Shown here in pieces: positions 38,053-46,045 of a DNA stretch of 64,000 nt. The DNA lies in the NCBI GenBank assembly GCA_021813745.1, contig JAKAJO010000065.1, forward strand, positions 26,245 to 90,244, read 5' to 3'. Source of the DNA: Acidobacteriota bacterium. Lineage in GTDB: Bacteria; Acidobacteriota; Terriglobia; Terriglobales; Acidobacteriaceae. The position numbers and the translations under genes are program-made. Position 1 is the stretch's first letter; every line of letters starts with the position of its first letter. The notes below the pieces were generated by a model. The model did no database searches, had not been told where the DNA came from, and saw nothing but the letters and a program-made list of their open reading frames with translations.

Positions 38053-38796
38053 TCATTTGCCGGCAGCACATTCCCGCCCGGCGTCTTCGAGCATCCCCGC
38101 GCCGTCGAAGTGGATCTCGGGCGACTGGCCGTTCTCGGTGAAATATGTGGCCCAGAATGCTTGAATCGCGTTCTTGCGTGCAATCGAAAGCGGCGCGAAG
38201 TCATTGCTTTCAAGGCGACCGAGGCAAAGGGTCACCCCGTGCAATGCGAATCTGTGTTCGGCGCGAAGGCGCGTGGCGAGTACTCTGGCGCGGGTCGGGC
38301 TTACGAGGGAACGGTTGGAGGTGAAGCGGTAGGTGCCGTCGTCCTCGATGAAATCGCTCACGACAACGAGCCGACGAATACTTCCCCGAGGTAGCGTGCT
38401 AAGTTCCTGCTGGGCAGCATCAAGGGACCCCAGAATATCGGTCCGGTTAGGCTCGGTCCGGACCGTTGCGACCCAGACAGAAAACTGCTTTTGGGCGTTT
38501 TCCCGAAAACGTTGCAGGTCGGCATCATAGGGCTCGCGCGTGGCCGGTGCCAGGAGACGCAAAATATGGCCCCCAGTGTCGTTTTCGGCGTCCCCGGTAA
38601 TGGGGACGAGGATGAGCGCGTCACCGCGCCCCAGATGCGAAATCTGGCCTTTCACGGCATCGAGGGCAGCCTTCTCGGCGTGCGGCGTGATGCTCAGGCT
38701 CGTGTCGATCAACTCCACCGTCGCCGTCGGCATCCTGTGGGAACATCCGGCGACTGTGACGAGCAGGAACAGGGCAGAAATATGTAGATGCTTCAT
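38053..38796 (-). CDS. Lipoprotein with von Willebrand factor A-like domain
   Basis: 247 residues. The N-terminus is a lipoprotein signal (FLLVTVAGCSH). A VWA-like Rossmann domain follows: VELIDTSLSI carries the MIDAS DxSxS, and LVVVSDFIEDDG supplies the later acidic loop. The protein is likely anchored in a membrane and binds a divalent metal. VWA domains usually mediate protein contacts. It overlaps the upstream membrane gene by 4 bp (ATGA), which implies the two work together. No known system is recognised. Confidence 0.75.
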   Translation of the reverse strand: MKHLHISALFLLVTVAGCSHRMPTATVELIDTSLSITPHAEKAALDAVKGQISHLGRGDALILVPITGDAENDTGGHILRLLAPATREPYDADLQRFRENAQKQFSVWVATVRTEPNRTDILGSLDAAQQELSTLPRGSIRRLVVVSDFIEDDGTYRFTSNRSLVSPTRARVLATRLRAEHRFALHGVTLCLGRLESNDFAPLSIARKNAIQAFWATYFTENGQSPEIHFDGAGMLEDAGRECAAGK

Positions 38797-39971
38797 GACG
38801 GGTCTCCTTTCGAGAGAAGGCGCGGCTGCGGCGCGTGAATCTCGCGCGGCTTCGGCGCATCGGGAATCACCGCAAACTGCGTGTTTTCAGCTTCGAGGTA
38901 GCGCTCGTGGCTTGGGTGGTAGCGGCGACGATTGAAGTATGCGAAGAGGGCCACGCCGGGAATAATTGGGATGGCGAGCTGCGCAGGAAACCATGCGACG
39001 GGGACCAGAAATGCAAGCGGTATTGCAAGAAGTGACCCCGCCGCACTCTTAAGAAGGACCGACCAGAGAGTCTCGCGCCGGGCCCCATTGCGCTGCCCGC
39101 GCTCATAGAAATAGGCGAAGACCGACTTCCATTCCCGACATTCCTCGGCTTTGCGCTTGTCGAATTCCGCAAGGCGCTCTGCTTCGGCCTGTACCTGCCG
39201 GGCAAGGGTGACTTCAGCGGTGCGGAGCGTCTCGAAGCGTTCCCGGACGCGCCGCCACGTCCGAGCTGCCGAGAACTCGCTCCAGCCGTGCAGAAGCGCG
39301 ACTGCGCCGACCATCGGCGTCGCGAGCGTGATGAAGATGAAGAACACTGAGGCGAGGAACGGGTGCGCACCGAGAAAATCGCCGAGGGGGTTCCCGGCGA
39401 GCCCGGCGGCGAAGCGGAGCTCGTGCCCCCGTAAAAGGCCCCAGACGACGAGACTGAACACGCCCATGCCGCCTGAAACCAGGGCGCTGTGCTTTTGGGC
39501 GACGTTCTTCGCATTCACGAAATGCCACGCGGAGAGTTCGAAAATCCCCGTGCACACTGCAGCCACGCCAGCCGCAGCAAGGTACTGGAGGGCAGGGTCG
39601 GCGATATTCAGAATATCCATCGTGGGCGCGAGAAACAGCGTGTCGAGCACGAGCGCGAAACACGCGAATACCGCCATCACGACAGCATGAAAGAACGGCG
39701 GCGGAGTATCCCCGAGTTCTTTGCGGATGCGCTGCCAGAGGGCCTCCGCTTCGGGACGCTCCTTGCGCACCTGTTGGAGTTTTGCCTCAAAGGCGTGAAG
39801 GCTGCGGAGAGGCTCCTCTTTCTCTTTGGAAGTCTCCTGATTGAAGCGGGCCTCGATCTCCTCCATCACGGGCGCGGGGTCGATCCCATGCGCCCCCAGA
39901 TAAAAGGCGAGCGCTTCGAGCTGCCGTGGCTTGGATCGCGTTTCATTCCGGGTGCGTCCTACGGTGGTCAT
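38793..39971 (-). CDS. Multi-pass membrane protein with central helical domain
   Basis: 392 residues. An N-terminal charged region (to ~90) is followed by four hydrophobic segments (FFHAVVMAVFACFALVLDTL; LQYLAAAGVAAVCTGIFELS; GGMGVFSLVVWGLL; PFLASVFFIFITLATPMVGA), a long charged helical region with repeated EAERL-type heptads (about 240-310), and two further hydrophobic segments near 320-350. It is translationally coupled to the VWA lipoprotein. I do not recognise a family. Confidence 0.7.
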   Translation of the reverse strand: MTTVGRTRNETRSKPRQLEALAFYLGAHGIDPAPVMEEIEARFNQETSKEKEEPLRSLHAFEAKLQQVRKERPEAEALWQRIRKELGDTPPPFFHAVVMAVFACFALVLDTLFLAPTMDILNIADPALQYLAAAGVAAVCTGIFELSAWHFVNAKNVAQKHSALVSGGMGVFSLVVWGLLRGHELRFAAGLAGNPLGDFLGAHPFLASVFFIFITLATPMVGAVALLHGWSEFSAARTWRRVRERFETLRTAEVTLARQVQAEAERLAEFDKRKAEECREWKSVFAYFYERGQRNGARRETLWSVLLKSAAGSLLAIPLAFLVPVAWFPAQLAIPIIPGVALFAYFNRRRYHPSHERYLEAENTQFAVIPDAPKPREIHAPQPRLLSKGDPS

Positions 39972-40029
39972 ATCCGTCTCCTTCTGTATGAAAACGGGGA
40001 GCTATCCTTGATGGATAACTCCCCTGTGG

Positions 40030-40227
40030 TTATTGGGCTTCGAGGACCTTGCGGGCCTGCTGCAATTTGGCAAGCTCGCGTTCCTCGTGGGCGAGTTCCT
40101 CACGCATTTCGGCGACTTTCTCTTCCTGCTTGCCGATCTGTTCGAGGACGATCTCGACCGGAGTCTTCTTGACCCACGGTTTACGCCCGGTTGAAGATTC
40201 TGGTACGGGTGTTGGTTTGGGACTCAT
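40030..40227 (-). CDS. Small coiled-coil protein
   Basis: 65 residues. A Lys/Pro-rich N-terminus (SPKPTPVPESSTGRKPWVKK) is followed by a continuous charged helix (EQIGKQEEKVAEMREELAHE) that should form a coiled coil. Lies between the integrase-side genes and the membrane genes. Function unknown; a good ribosome-binding site (ggaggc) precedes the ATG. Confidence 0.65.
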   Translation of the reverse strand: MSPKPTPVPESSTGRKPWVKKTPVEIVLEQIGKQEEKVAEMREELAHEERELAKLQQARKVLEAQ

Positions 40228-40275
40228 GACGCCTCCTTGTGCGTATGGGTTGGTTGTGAAAGAGCCGGGCTCCGG

Positions 40276-40497
40276 CTACGAGAGCAGGAGCAGGAAACTG
40301 CGCATGGTTGCGATCTCGCGTTCGATGCCGTCGAGGCCGCCGAGGGCGGCGCGATGGCCTCCCGCGTCGAGGTCATCCGAGACGGTGCTCAGCCGGGCCA
40401 GAAGCTTGCCGTTGATCGCGCTTGCGCGGGCGAGCACGAGGCGGCGGAGCGCGTCGTCGAGGTCAGAGGGTTGTGGTTTGCGGTTGGGTTCCGTCAT
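40276..40497 (-). CDS. Small helical protein overlapping the integrase end
   Basis: 73 residues from ATG 40497 (MTEPNRKPQPSDLDDAL). Predicted all-helical (LRRLVLARASAINGKLLARL, then GIEREIATMRSFLLLL). It overlaps the 3' end of the integrase by 35 bp in another frame. Function unknown. The start is favoured over the longer frame because upstream residues look like antisense noise and an AGAACC purine stretch lies before this ATG. Confidence 0.6.
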   Translation of the reverse strand: MTEPNRKPQPSDLDDALRRLVLARASAINGKLLARLSTVSDDLDAGGHRAALGGLDGIEREIATMRSFLLLLS

Positions 40498-41584
40498 GGT
40501 GCAGGTTCTCCGTGGTTGCGGTTGATGGTTGTGGTGAAGAGAGAGGCAAGGGAACTGCGTTCTCAGCCTGGAGCGAGCGTTCCTGGCTTGCGAGCCAGAT
40601 TTCGAGCTTGTGGATCGCGTCGCGCTTCTCCGGAAGCTCGATCTGGACATAGCGGTCGTTTACGTCGCGCGACCGGCGTGACGTGTGGCCGAGAAGTTCC
40701 CGGCGCACTTCCTGGAGCACGCCCGCGAGCATCATTCGCGTATTCGCCGTATGCCGCAGGTCGTGGAACCGGAAGTGCCGGATGCCCGCGCGTCGCAAAC
40801 TGGATGCCCATGTGGTCTTCACGAGCTTGATCGCGTTGCCGTCGTAGGTGAAGACCGGGCCGCGCTCCCGCCGGAAGGTAAGGAGCAACTGGTAAAGAGC
40901 AGTGGTGAGCGGCACATCCCGCGCCTCGCCCTCAGGGGTTTTCGAGTGGGTGACGTGGAGGATGCGGTTGTCGAAATCGACATCTTCCCATCGCTCTCTA
41001 AGGATCTCTCCCCTGCGCATCCCGGTATCGAGCGCGCAACGAATGATCCGCTTGAGGTGTTCCGGTGCGGCCGCGATGAGCAGACGCTCTTCGCGGAGAC
41101 TCATGACGGGACGCTTGGTTCTGCGTTCCCGTTCCATCCGCAGGCGCCCCAAGGGATTCGCGGAGAGGATGCCCTCCTCGACTCCCCAATTGAGCACTCG
41201 GCGGAGCACCGAAAGATCGCGGTTCACGGTTGCGGGTTTGAGTGACTTGTTATGTGCATACCGTTCCTGCCGGTACTTCCGTGTGAGGGACTGGTTGATG
41301 TCCCGCGCGGGAAGGTCCGAGAAGAACGGCAGAAGGTGCTGGAGACGGTCCACGGAATACGGCGTGCTCATCCCGTCCGCAATGAAGCGGGCGGCGAGCG
41401 CACCGAACGTCATTTCAGGGTTTACGTGCGGCAGGCGGTGCCGCGCGTCGTTGAGTCCTTCCCGAAGTTTCCGCTCGATCTGCTCTGCCTTGCGCCGATT
41501 CGAGGTTCCGGTGGACTCGCAATGGCGGACGCCATCGATGAAGATGGAAGCCCACCAGACCGAATTGCGCTTGTAGAGCGACAC
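40463..41584 (-). CDS. int: Tyrosine recombinase (integrase)
   Basis: 373 residues. An N-terminal SAM-like core-binding region (TFGALAARFIADGMSTPYSV to about 165) is followed by the catalytic domain with TGMRRGEI (Arg), HFRFHDLRHTANTRM (His-x-x-Arg), LLGHTSRR (His) and NDRYVQI (Tyr). It is the obvious candidate for integration into tRNA-Pro, although it is ~10 kb from attL rather than next to it. It follows a small HTH gene by 4 bp. Confidence 0.92.
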   Translation of the reverse strand: MSLYKRNSVWWASIFIDGVRHCESTGTSNRRKAEQIERKLREGLNDARHRLPHVNPEMTFGALAARFIADGMSTPYSVDRLQHLLPFFSDLPARDINQSLTRKYRQERYAHNKSLKPATVNRDLSVLRRVLNWGVEEGILSANPLGRLRMERERRTKRPVMSLREERLLIAAAPEHLKRIIRCALDTGMRRGEILRERWEDVDFDNRILHVTHSKTPEGEARDVPLTTALYQLLLTFRRERGPVFTYDGNAIKLVKTTWASSLRRAGIRHFRFHDLRHTANTRMMLAGVLQEVRRELLGHTSRRSRDVNDRYVQIELPEKRDAIHKLEIWLASQERSLQAENAVPLPLSSPQPSTATTENLHHDGTQPQTTTL

Positions 41585-41588
41585 GATG

Positions 41589-41912
41589 TTATTTCCCTCC
41601 TTTCCGTTGGTGTTCGAGAATCCATTGCACGACCTGGTTGCGGTAGAAGATCAATTTGCCGAGCGGCCCCGACCGGAGATACGGCAGGCCCTTCGGTAGG
41701 TAGGCGTGGCGGACGGTCCAGTCCGAGCAGCCGAGGAGCCGGGCCACGTCGCGGATCGTGAGCGGTTCGCCGAGGGCGTCATTCGCCTGCGGGTAATGGT
41801 GCGGGTACTGCTGCCCGAGGTGGTCGCGCGGAATATCCAATGAATCCGCAGGGTTGCGCACATCGGCAAAACCCAACTCGCGCTTCTCCGGTACATGCAA
41901 TTCATTCGTCAT
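41589..41912 (-). CDS. Helix-turn-helix protein, possible excisionase
   Basis: 107 residues. The C-terminal half carries a MerR/excisionase-type HTH: LTIRDVARLLGCSDWTVRHA then LPYLRSGPLGKLIFYRNQVV. This is the HTH_17 class used by Xis proteins and small regulators. The N-terminus (first ~50) is not recognised. It lies 4 bp before int and overlaps the upstream gene by 11 bp, so an excisionase or int regulator is likely. Confidence 0.75.
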   Translation of the reverse strand: MTNELHVPEKRELGFADVRNPADSLDIPRDHLGQQYPHHYPQANDALGEPLTIRDVARLLGCSDWTVRHAYLPKGLPYLRSGPLGKLIFYRNQVVQWILEHQRKGGK

Positions 41913-42312
41913 GGTTGCGACCTCTGAACCTCACGAATTCATGGAGTGCTTCCCTGAACCAGTCGGGGAGTTTCATCCACAGTCCCCAGAGCACCGCCAA
42001 GAGAACTCCGAATGCGGCAAGGAGTTGGCGCACCTCCGGGGAACGAATGAGGGCCACGATGAGCGAGAGCGATGCGTAGGCCAGCAGGAGTCCGAGCCCC
42101 AGGCGCACGAGGAGGCCGAGAAGCTGGATAGCTGCGGGAATCTTTGGCTGCGGGGTGGAGAGTTCCCGGCTCCCGCATTTCGAGCACACCTCCGCGCCGC
42201 GCGGATTCACGTGGTGGCGCGGGCAGAGTTTCACGTCGTAGGTCCGACCGCAGGTACCGCAGTAGAGCGGTTCGCCCGCCGTCATCTTTCCGCATTGGTA
42301 GCAGTACTTCAT
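41902..42312 (-). CDS. Double zinc-ribbon membrane protein
   Basis: 136 residues. Starts MKYCYQCGKMTAGEPLYCGT and has paired CxxC knuckles (CYQC, CGTC, CSKC) of a zinc ribbon, followed by two hydrophobic segments (LLVRLGLGLLLAYASLSLIV; LLAAFGVLLAVLWGLWM). The ATG overlaps the stop of the replication-relaxation gene (ATGA). Function unknown; probably an element-specific membrane-associated protein. Confidence 0.72.
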   Translation of the reverse strand: MKYCYQCGKMTAGEPLYCGTCGRTYDVKLCPRHHVNPRGAEVCSKCGSRELSTPQPKIPAAIQLLGLLVRLGLGLLLAYASLSLIVALIRSPEVRQLLAAFGVLLAVLWGLWMKLPDWFREALHEFVRFRGRNHDE

Positions 42313-43106
42313 CGTGATGATCCGAAAAGTGATTGGTTGGTGTCCCCCACCGGACGGCCCCATACAGCGGCGAAGAATTGTTCTCCCGCAACGCGATCAA
42401 GCGGTGCGAACCAGAAAATCTTCTGGGTCATTCCGGCGAGAAGGTTGCGCAGCGAATGCATTCGGCGTTCCGAATTCGTGAGGACGAGTACCCGGAAACG
42501 GGCGTTCCGGAAAAGCCGCGTGTACTCGCCGGATACGGCAAGCTGGAGGTACTGCCGCGCCTTCTCCTTCCAGACCGAGAGCACCTCATGGCCCAGATCC
42601 ACCTCGACGAACGAAGCGTCGATACCGGTAGGCATCTTGAACTCGACGTATCCGTCCGGGATGAGTTTCAGCGCATTCGTAAGCGGCTCATTGAAGGCGA
42701 CCCAGTTCACGAATTGCACGTCCGCCACGGGAATCATGCCGAACTTCAGGTTGCAGTACACCGAATTCACCGTGAGCTGGTGCTGGATGGAGAGATCGGC
42801 GACGAGGGTTTCGTCCTGCCGCCGCCGGGGACCCCGGCACGGAACGTGGATCAGCTTTGCGCCCTTTTGGGAGAGCGCGTAGATGGCCTTCCGCCCTCCG
42901 CCCGAGCCCAGGAAGAACCTCCGCAAGAGCCCCGCGCGGGTGAGTGCGAGAAGCCGCGTGTTCACGCGGGTCGTGCTCGTGAACCGCGCGGCAGTCCTCA
43001 CCAGTTCGCGGTCTGCGACACGCATCACGGCGAGTTCCCGCAGGAGATCGATATCTCGTTGCTGCAGGATGATCCTCGCAGGGTGTCTCCGGTCAATCCC
43101 AGTCAT
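42309..43106 (-). CDS. Replication-relaxation family protein
   Basis: 265 residues from ATG 43106, overlapping the end of the ATPase gene by 14 bp. The N-terminal winged-helix part has ILQQRDIDLLRELAVMRVAD and TRLLALTRAGLLRRFFL. The middle contains YALSQKGAKLIHVP and DLSIQHQLTVNSVY, matching the replication-relaxation family (PF13814 type), often encoded with mobile-element ATPases. It probably binds DNA in mobilisation or replication of the element; its exact role is not known. Confidence 0.8.
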   Translation of the reverse strand: MTGIDRRHPARIILQQRDIDLLRELAVMRVADRELVRTAARFTSTTRVNTRLLALTRAGLLRRFFLGSGGGRKAIYALSQKGAKLIHVPCRGPRRRQDETLVADLSIQHQLTVNSVYCNLKFGMIPVADVQFVNWVAFNEPLTNALKLIPDGYVEFKMPTGIDASFVEVDLGHEVLSVWKEKARQYLQLAVSGEYTRLFRNARFRVLVLTNSERRMHSLRNLLAGMTQKIFWFAPLDRVAGEQFFAAVWGRPVGDTNQSLFGSSR

Positions 43107-44472
43107 GGAGTGCCTCGTGGGTGGTTTTGGTGAACGTGGCGTGGCGTTCGGCAATGTCGCGCTCGATCTCGGTGCGCTGCCGAGCATAGCGTGCGCGGGA
43201 GCGCCTCAGGAGTTCGGCATAATTCGTGACCGGCTCTTCCACGCGAGGCACGCAGCCTTCGACCCAGTGATCCGCGCCGCTCTTCAGAATGAAATGGCGC
43301 TGCGGCAGGTTCTTGAGCTGCTCGGCGAGCGGTTTGCCGCCGTCGAACATCTGGGCGACCGTCGTGGCGTCGGCGCTCGAAAGCTGGAAGCAGAGATGGC
43401 TCGCGACCGAGAGGATCGCCGACCGCATGGACACCGGGTATTGGTCAATGAACTGCGTGGCGGCGACAATGCCGACGCCGAACTTCCGCGCCTCTGAGAG
43501 CACCGTCTCCACGTCGGTCGATTGCGCAACGAGGTTCTGCATCTCATCGAGGTACACCGGGAAGAGCGACCGCCGCGCACGCATGAAGATGGCGTTCTTG
43601 ACGACCGTGAAGAGCAGACTTGCGAAGGTGAGCGCCTGGCTGCCGAGTTCCCCTTTCGGAAGGTGCGCGATGACGATGCAGTCCCCGTCCATCGCGTCCT
43701 TCATGGAAAATGTCGAGCGTGTTTGGCCGACGATATGCCGGAATCGTGGATCGGCGGTGAACGCCGACGTTTTGTTGAGAATCGGCTCCCGCATCGTGGC
43801 CTTCATCGGCTCGCTCGCCTGCCCGAAGCGGTTTTCGAAGTATGCCCGCACGTCCGCGTTCGGCGTGCGGGCAAGGCACGTTGACCGGAACGGTGCGTCG
43901 CTCAAGAGCGGTCCCAGTTCGAGGAGTGTCAGCCCGTTCGCCGAGAGCACGAAGAGCGCATTGCGCAGCAATTCGTCGGTGCGGGCACCCAAATAGTCGA
44001 GGTTGTATCGCTGCTTGAGGATTTCGGAGAATTCGGCGCTGCGAATGAAGTCGCTCCCGATGCTCTCCAGTGGATTGAGTCCGACCGACATCTCCGGGTC
44101 CGAGGGCGAAATCACGATCACCCGATCGCTCAGGTGCTCGCGTCGCCGCCATTCCTCGGCGGCAATCGCGCTCAAGAGGAACGGCGTGGCGTCACCGTGG
44201 AGGTCGAGGAAGAAGCAGCCCCGTCCAGCTCGGATGTCCTGAAGGCAGGCATATTTCAGACTGGAACTCTTGCCGCTGCCGGTCTTTCCGAAGAGTGCGA
44301 CATGCATGGTGCGGCGCGTGGGCGAGAGACTGATGCGCCGGTTGGTGATCTGCCCTTCGACCACGCGAAATCCGAGCGTGAGTGCCCCGGCAGTATCATT
44401 TGCCGGACGTGTGCGACGGCCTTGGAGCCGGTTCCACAATCCGATGACGAGTTGTTCGAGGATGCGAATCAC
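43093..44472 (-). CDS. VirD4/TraD-like coupling ATPase
   Basis: 459 residues. Walker A in VALFGKTGSGKSSSLKYACL, Walker B-type LFPVYLDEMQNLVAQ, and a final TraG/TraD-like ATQFIDQYPVSMRSAILSVA region. The family pumps DNA through the membrane, usually in conjugation with a relaxase. No N-terminal membrane helices are evident beyond a short stretch, so a soluble DUF87/TraM-recognition type is likely. No secretion genes are nearby. Confidence 0.82.
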   Translation of the reverse strand: MIRILEQLVIGLWNRLQGRRTRPANDTAGALTLGFRVVEGQITNRRISLSPTRRTMHVALFGKTGSGKSSSLKYACLQDIRAGRGCFFLDLHGDATPFLLSAIAAEEWRRREHLSDRVIVISPSDPEMSVGLNPLESIGSDFIRSAEFSEILKQRYNLDYLGARTDELLRNALFVLSANGLTLLELGPLLSDAPFRSTCLARTPNADVRAYFENRFGQASEPMKATMREPILNKTSAFTADPRFRHIVGQTRSTFSMKDAMDGDCIVIAHLPKGELGSQALTFASLLFTVVKNAIFMRARRSLFPVYLDEMQNLVAQSTDVETVLSEARKFGVGIVAATQFIDQYPVSMRSAILSVASHLCFQLSSADATTVAQMFDGGKPLAEQLKNLPQRHFILKSGADHWVEGCVPRVEEPVTNYAELLRRSRARYARQRTEIERDIAERHATFTKTTHEALHDWD

Positions 44473-44595
44473 GGGGTAAGTGTCGAGGGTCGCGGCGCAA
44501 AATCGGTAACAAACCGGGAGCGTGCCACACAGAAGCCATCAAGGATCAACAATTTGCCTCGCAGAACTTTCTTTCCGAATCTTGTTGACCGGTTT

Positions 44596-45363
44596 TCAGG
44601 CGGGCTTCACAAAATTGGTGATGAGCACCTCCCGGTATCTGCGTCCCGCCGTTTTCTGGGCGGTGTAGGGCATCTCGATTGCGCGGATATGGAATCCCTT
44701 GAAGATCGCACGCACGTCGGGAATGTCATTCAGCGAAAGCACGAATTTCGCCTTCAGTGCGCCGAGCGTCTCCGCCATGCGGCGGAAATCGTCGGGGACA
44801 AGGTTGAACTTGTAGAGGCTGATGCCGAAGTACGGCGGGTCAAGATAGAAGAGCGTCTTCGGTCCGTCATACTTCGCAAGTACCTTTTCGTACGGGAGGC
44901 ATTCAAGCAACACCCGGGCCAGACGATGATGCGTTTCCGTGATGAGATCCGGAATGCGCTCAGGATTGAAACTCGGGGGCTGCACGATGCCCGTGCGCAA
45001 GTTCTGGTGCTCCACGCGTCCTGCGTAACTGTTCTTTTGGAGGTAGAGCCGCCGCGCCGCACGCTGGATGTCGGTGAGTGTTTCGGGGTTCGTGGCAAGG
45101 AGCAGATCGAACCATCTGCGGCTCACGAGCATGGACCGCATGTAGCGGATGAGTTCCTCGTGGTGCTCCTGGCAGACGCGAAAGATGTTCATGAGATCGC
45201 CGTCGAGGTCATTCAAGACCTCAACCTTGGACGGCTCCTTCTGGAAGAACACCTGTGCGCCTCCTGCGAACGGCTCGACATACGTCTCGCACGCCGGGAG
45301 CAGAGCGACGATTTTCTTTGCGATGGCGCGTTTGCCGCCGATGTACGCGAGCGGTCCTCGCAT
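44596..45363 (-). CDS. Dam-like N6-adenine DNA methyltransferase (class D12)
   Basis: 255 residues, full length for the D12 class. SAM-binding FxGG in YVEPFAGGAQVFF, the catalytic DPPY in LFYLDPPYFGISLYKFNL, and the starting AYIGGKRAIAKKIV are diagnostic. It methylates adenine in a short site, unknown here. It is an orphan methylase with no nuclease partner, which may protect the element or regulate it. Confidence 0.9.
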   Translation of the reverse strand: MRGPLAYIGGKRAIAKKIVALLPACETYVEPFAGGAQVFFQKEPSKVEVLNDLDGDLMNIFRVCQEHHEELIRYMRSMLVSRRWFDLLLATNPETLTDIQRAARRLYLQKNSYAGRVEHQNLRTGIVQPPSFNPERIPDLITETHHRLARVLLECLPYEKVLAKYDGPKTLFYLDPPYFGISLYKFNLVPDDFRRMAETLGALKAKFVLSLNDIPDVRAIFKGFHIRAIEMPYTAQKTAGRRYREVLITNFVKPA

Positions 45364-45545
45364 GAATGAGAGAGTGTGGGAGATGCGTTCCGCTCCGGCT
45401 CGACCTTTATGTGCCGAAGCGCCTGATCATCCTACGCTTGCGGCAAGGAAGCGATAGACAGGGAAAGCTGCATCCTGTGCTGGGTTTCTCAACAATGTAC
45501 AGGTCACAGAGAAGACGAGTTCCTGCCGAGTGAACGCAAGCAAGA

Positions 45546-45650
45546 AGGGCCGTTCGTCCTTCCCGAGCACGGGGGAAGATCCCGCAACCCACTTTGGGAT
45601 TGCATGACCGCCGCCTTCGCTCCTCAGCGGCTGACACCCGTCGAACGGCC
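45546..45650. ncRNA. Candidate multi-branched structured RNA or DNA element
   Basis: A 10-bp perfect outer stem (gggccgttcg/cgaacggccc) encloses three smaller hairpins: cttccc/gggaag, gcaaccca/tgggattgc with one bulge, and gccgc/gcggc. This gives a compact four-way-junction fold on either strand. No promoter or terminator is certain. The remaining sequence of 45364-45789 holds no supported gene; a 13-mer cgatagacaggga occurs at both 45452 and 45681. Confidence 0.4.
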
Positions 45651-45789
45651 CATGATGAACATACCGCAGCGAGCATAGAACGATAGACAGGGATTCTTGT
45701 GTTAGGTGATGGGTTTGCGCCGTAGGATGTACCACTGCGCAGGTTTCCTCTCCTATGCCTCGCTCTTGTTTCCGTCCATACTCAGGCGG

Positions 45790-45981
45790 ATGTTGGAGCG
45801 GGATGTAAAAGAAAAACCAAAAGAGGTAAACGCGGTTGAGGATCGAAAGGGATGTCCTCTCTGCGAGTATAACGATCCTGAACTTGAACTCGATCTTCGC
45901 TTATGGGCGCAGTGGCTACTCGACGTGTACCTCTGGCGGTTGGAGCAAGAGCGCAAAGAAGGCTGCATTCCTCCCGGTTGA
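45790..45981 (+). CDS. Small protein of a three-member family (copy A)
   Basis: 63 residues (MLERDVKEKPKEVNAVEDRK start). The C-terminal half WAQWLLDVYLWRLEQERKEG matches two other small proteins in the element (47641 and 50445), all with a WAQxLLDxYLWxLE helix. This copy differs at the N-terminus and has a CPLC zinc-knuckle-like pair. It precedes the serine recombinase by 64 bp. Function unknown; the sharing of the helix with the recombinase-associated copies suggests a linked role. Confidence 0.65.
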   Translation: MLERDVKEKPKEVNAVEDRKGCPLCEYNDPELELDLRLWAQWLLDVYLWRLEQERKEGCIPPG

Positions 45982-46045
45982 CTCCGTGCCGCCATCCCCT
46001 ACGATATGAGGAAAGGTCGATTAAAAAATCAGTAACCGACAAAAC

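Noticed and set aside
44134..45369. 411-codon plus-strand frame
   Set aside because: Antisense to the Dam-like methylase and part of the ATPase gene.
45427..45735. 102-codon minus-strand frame over the structured region
   Set aside because: No start signal or family; the inverted repeats explain the sequence better.
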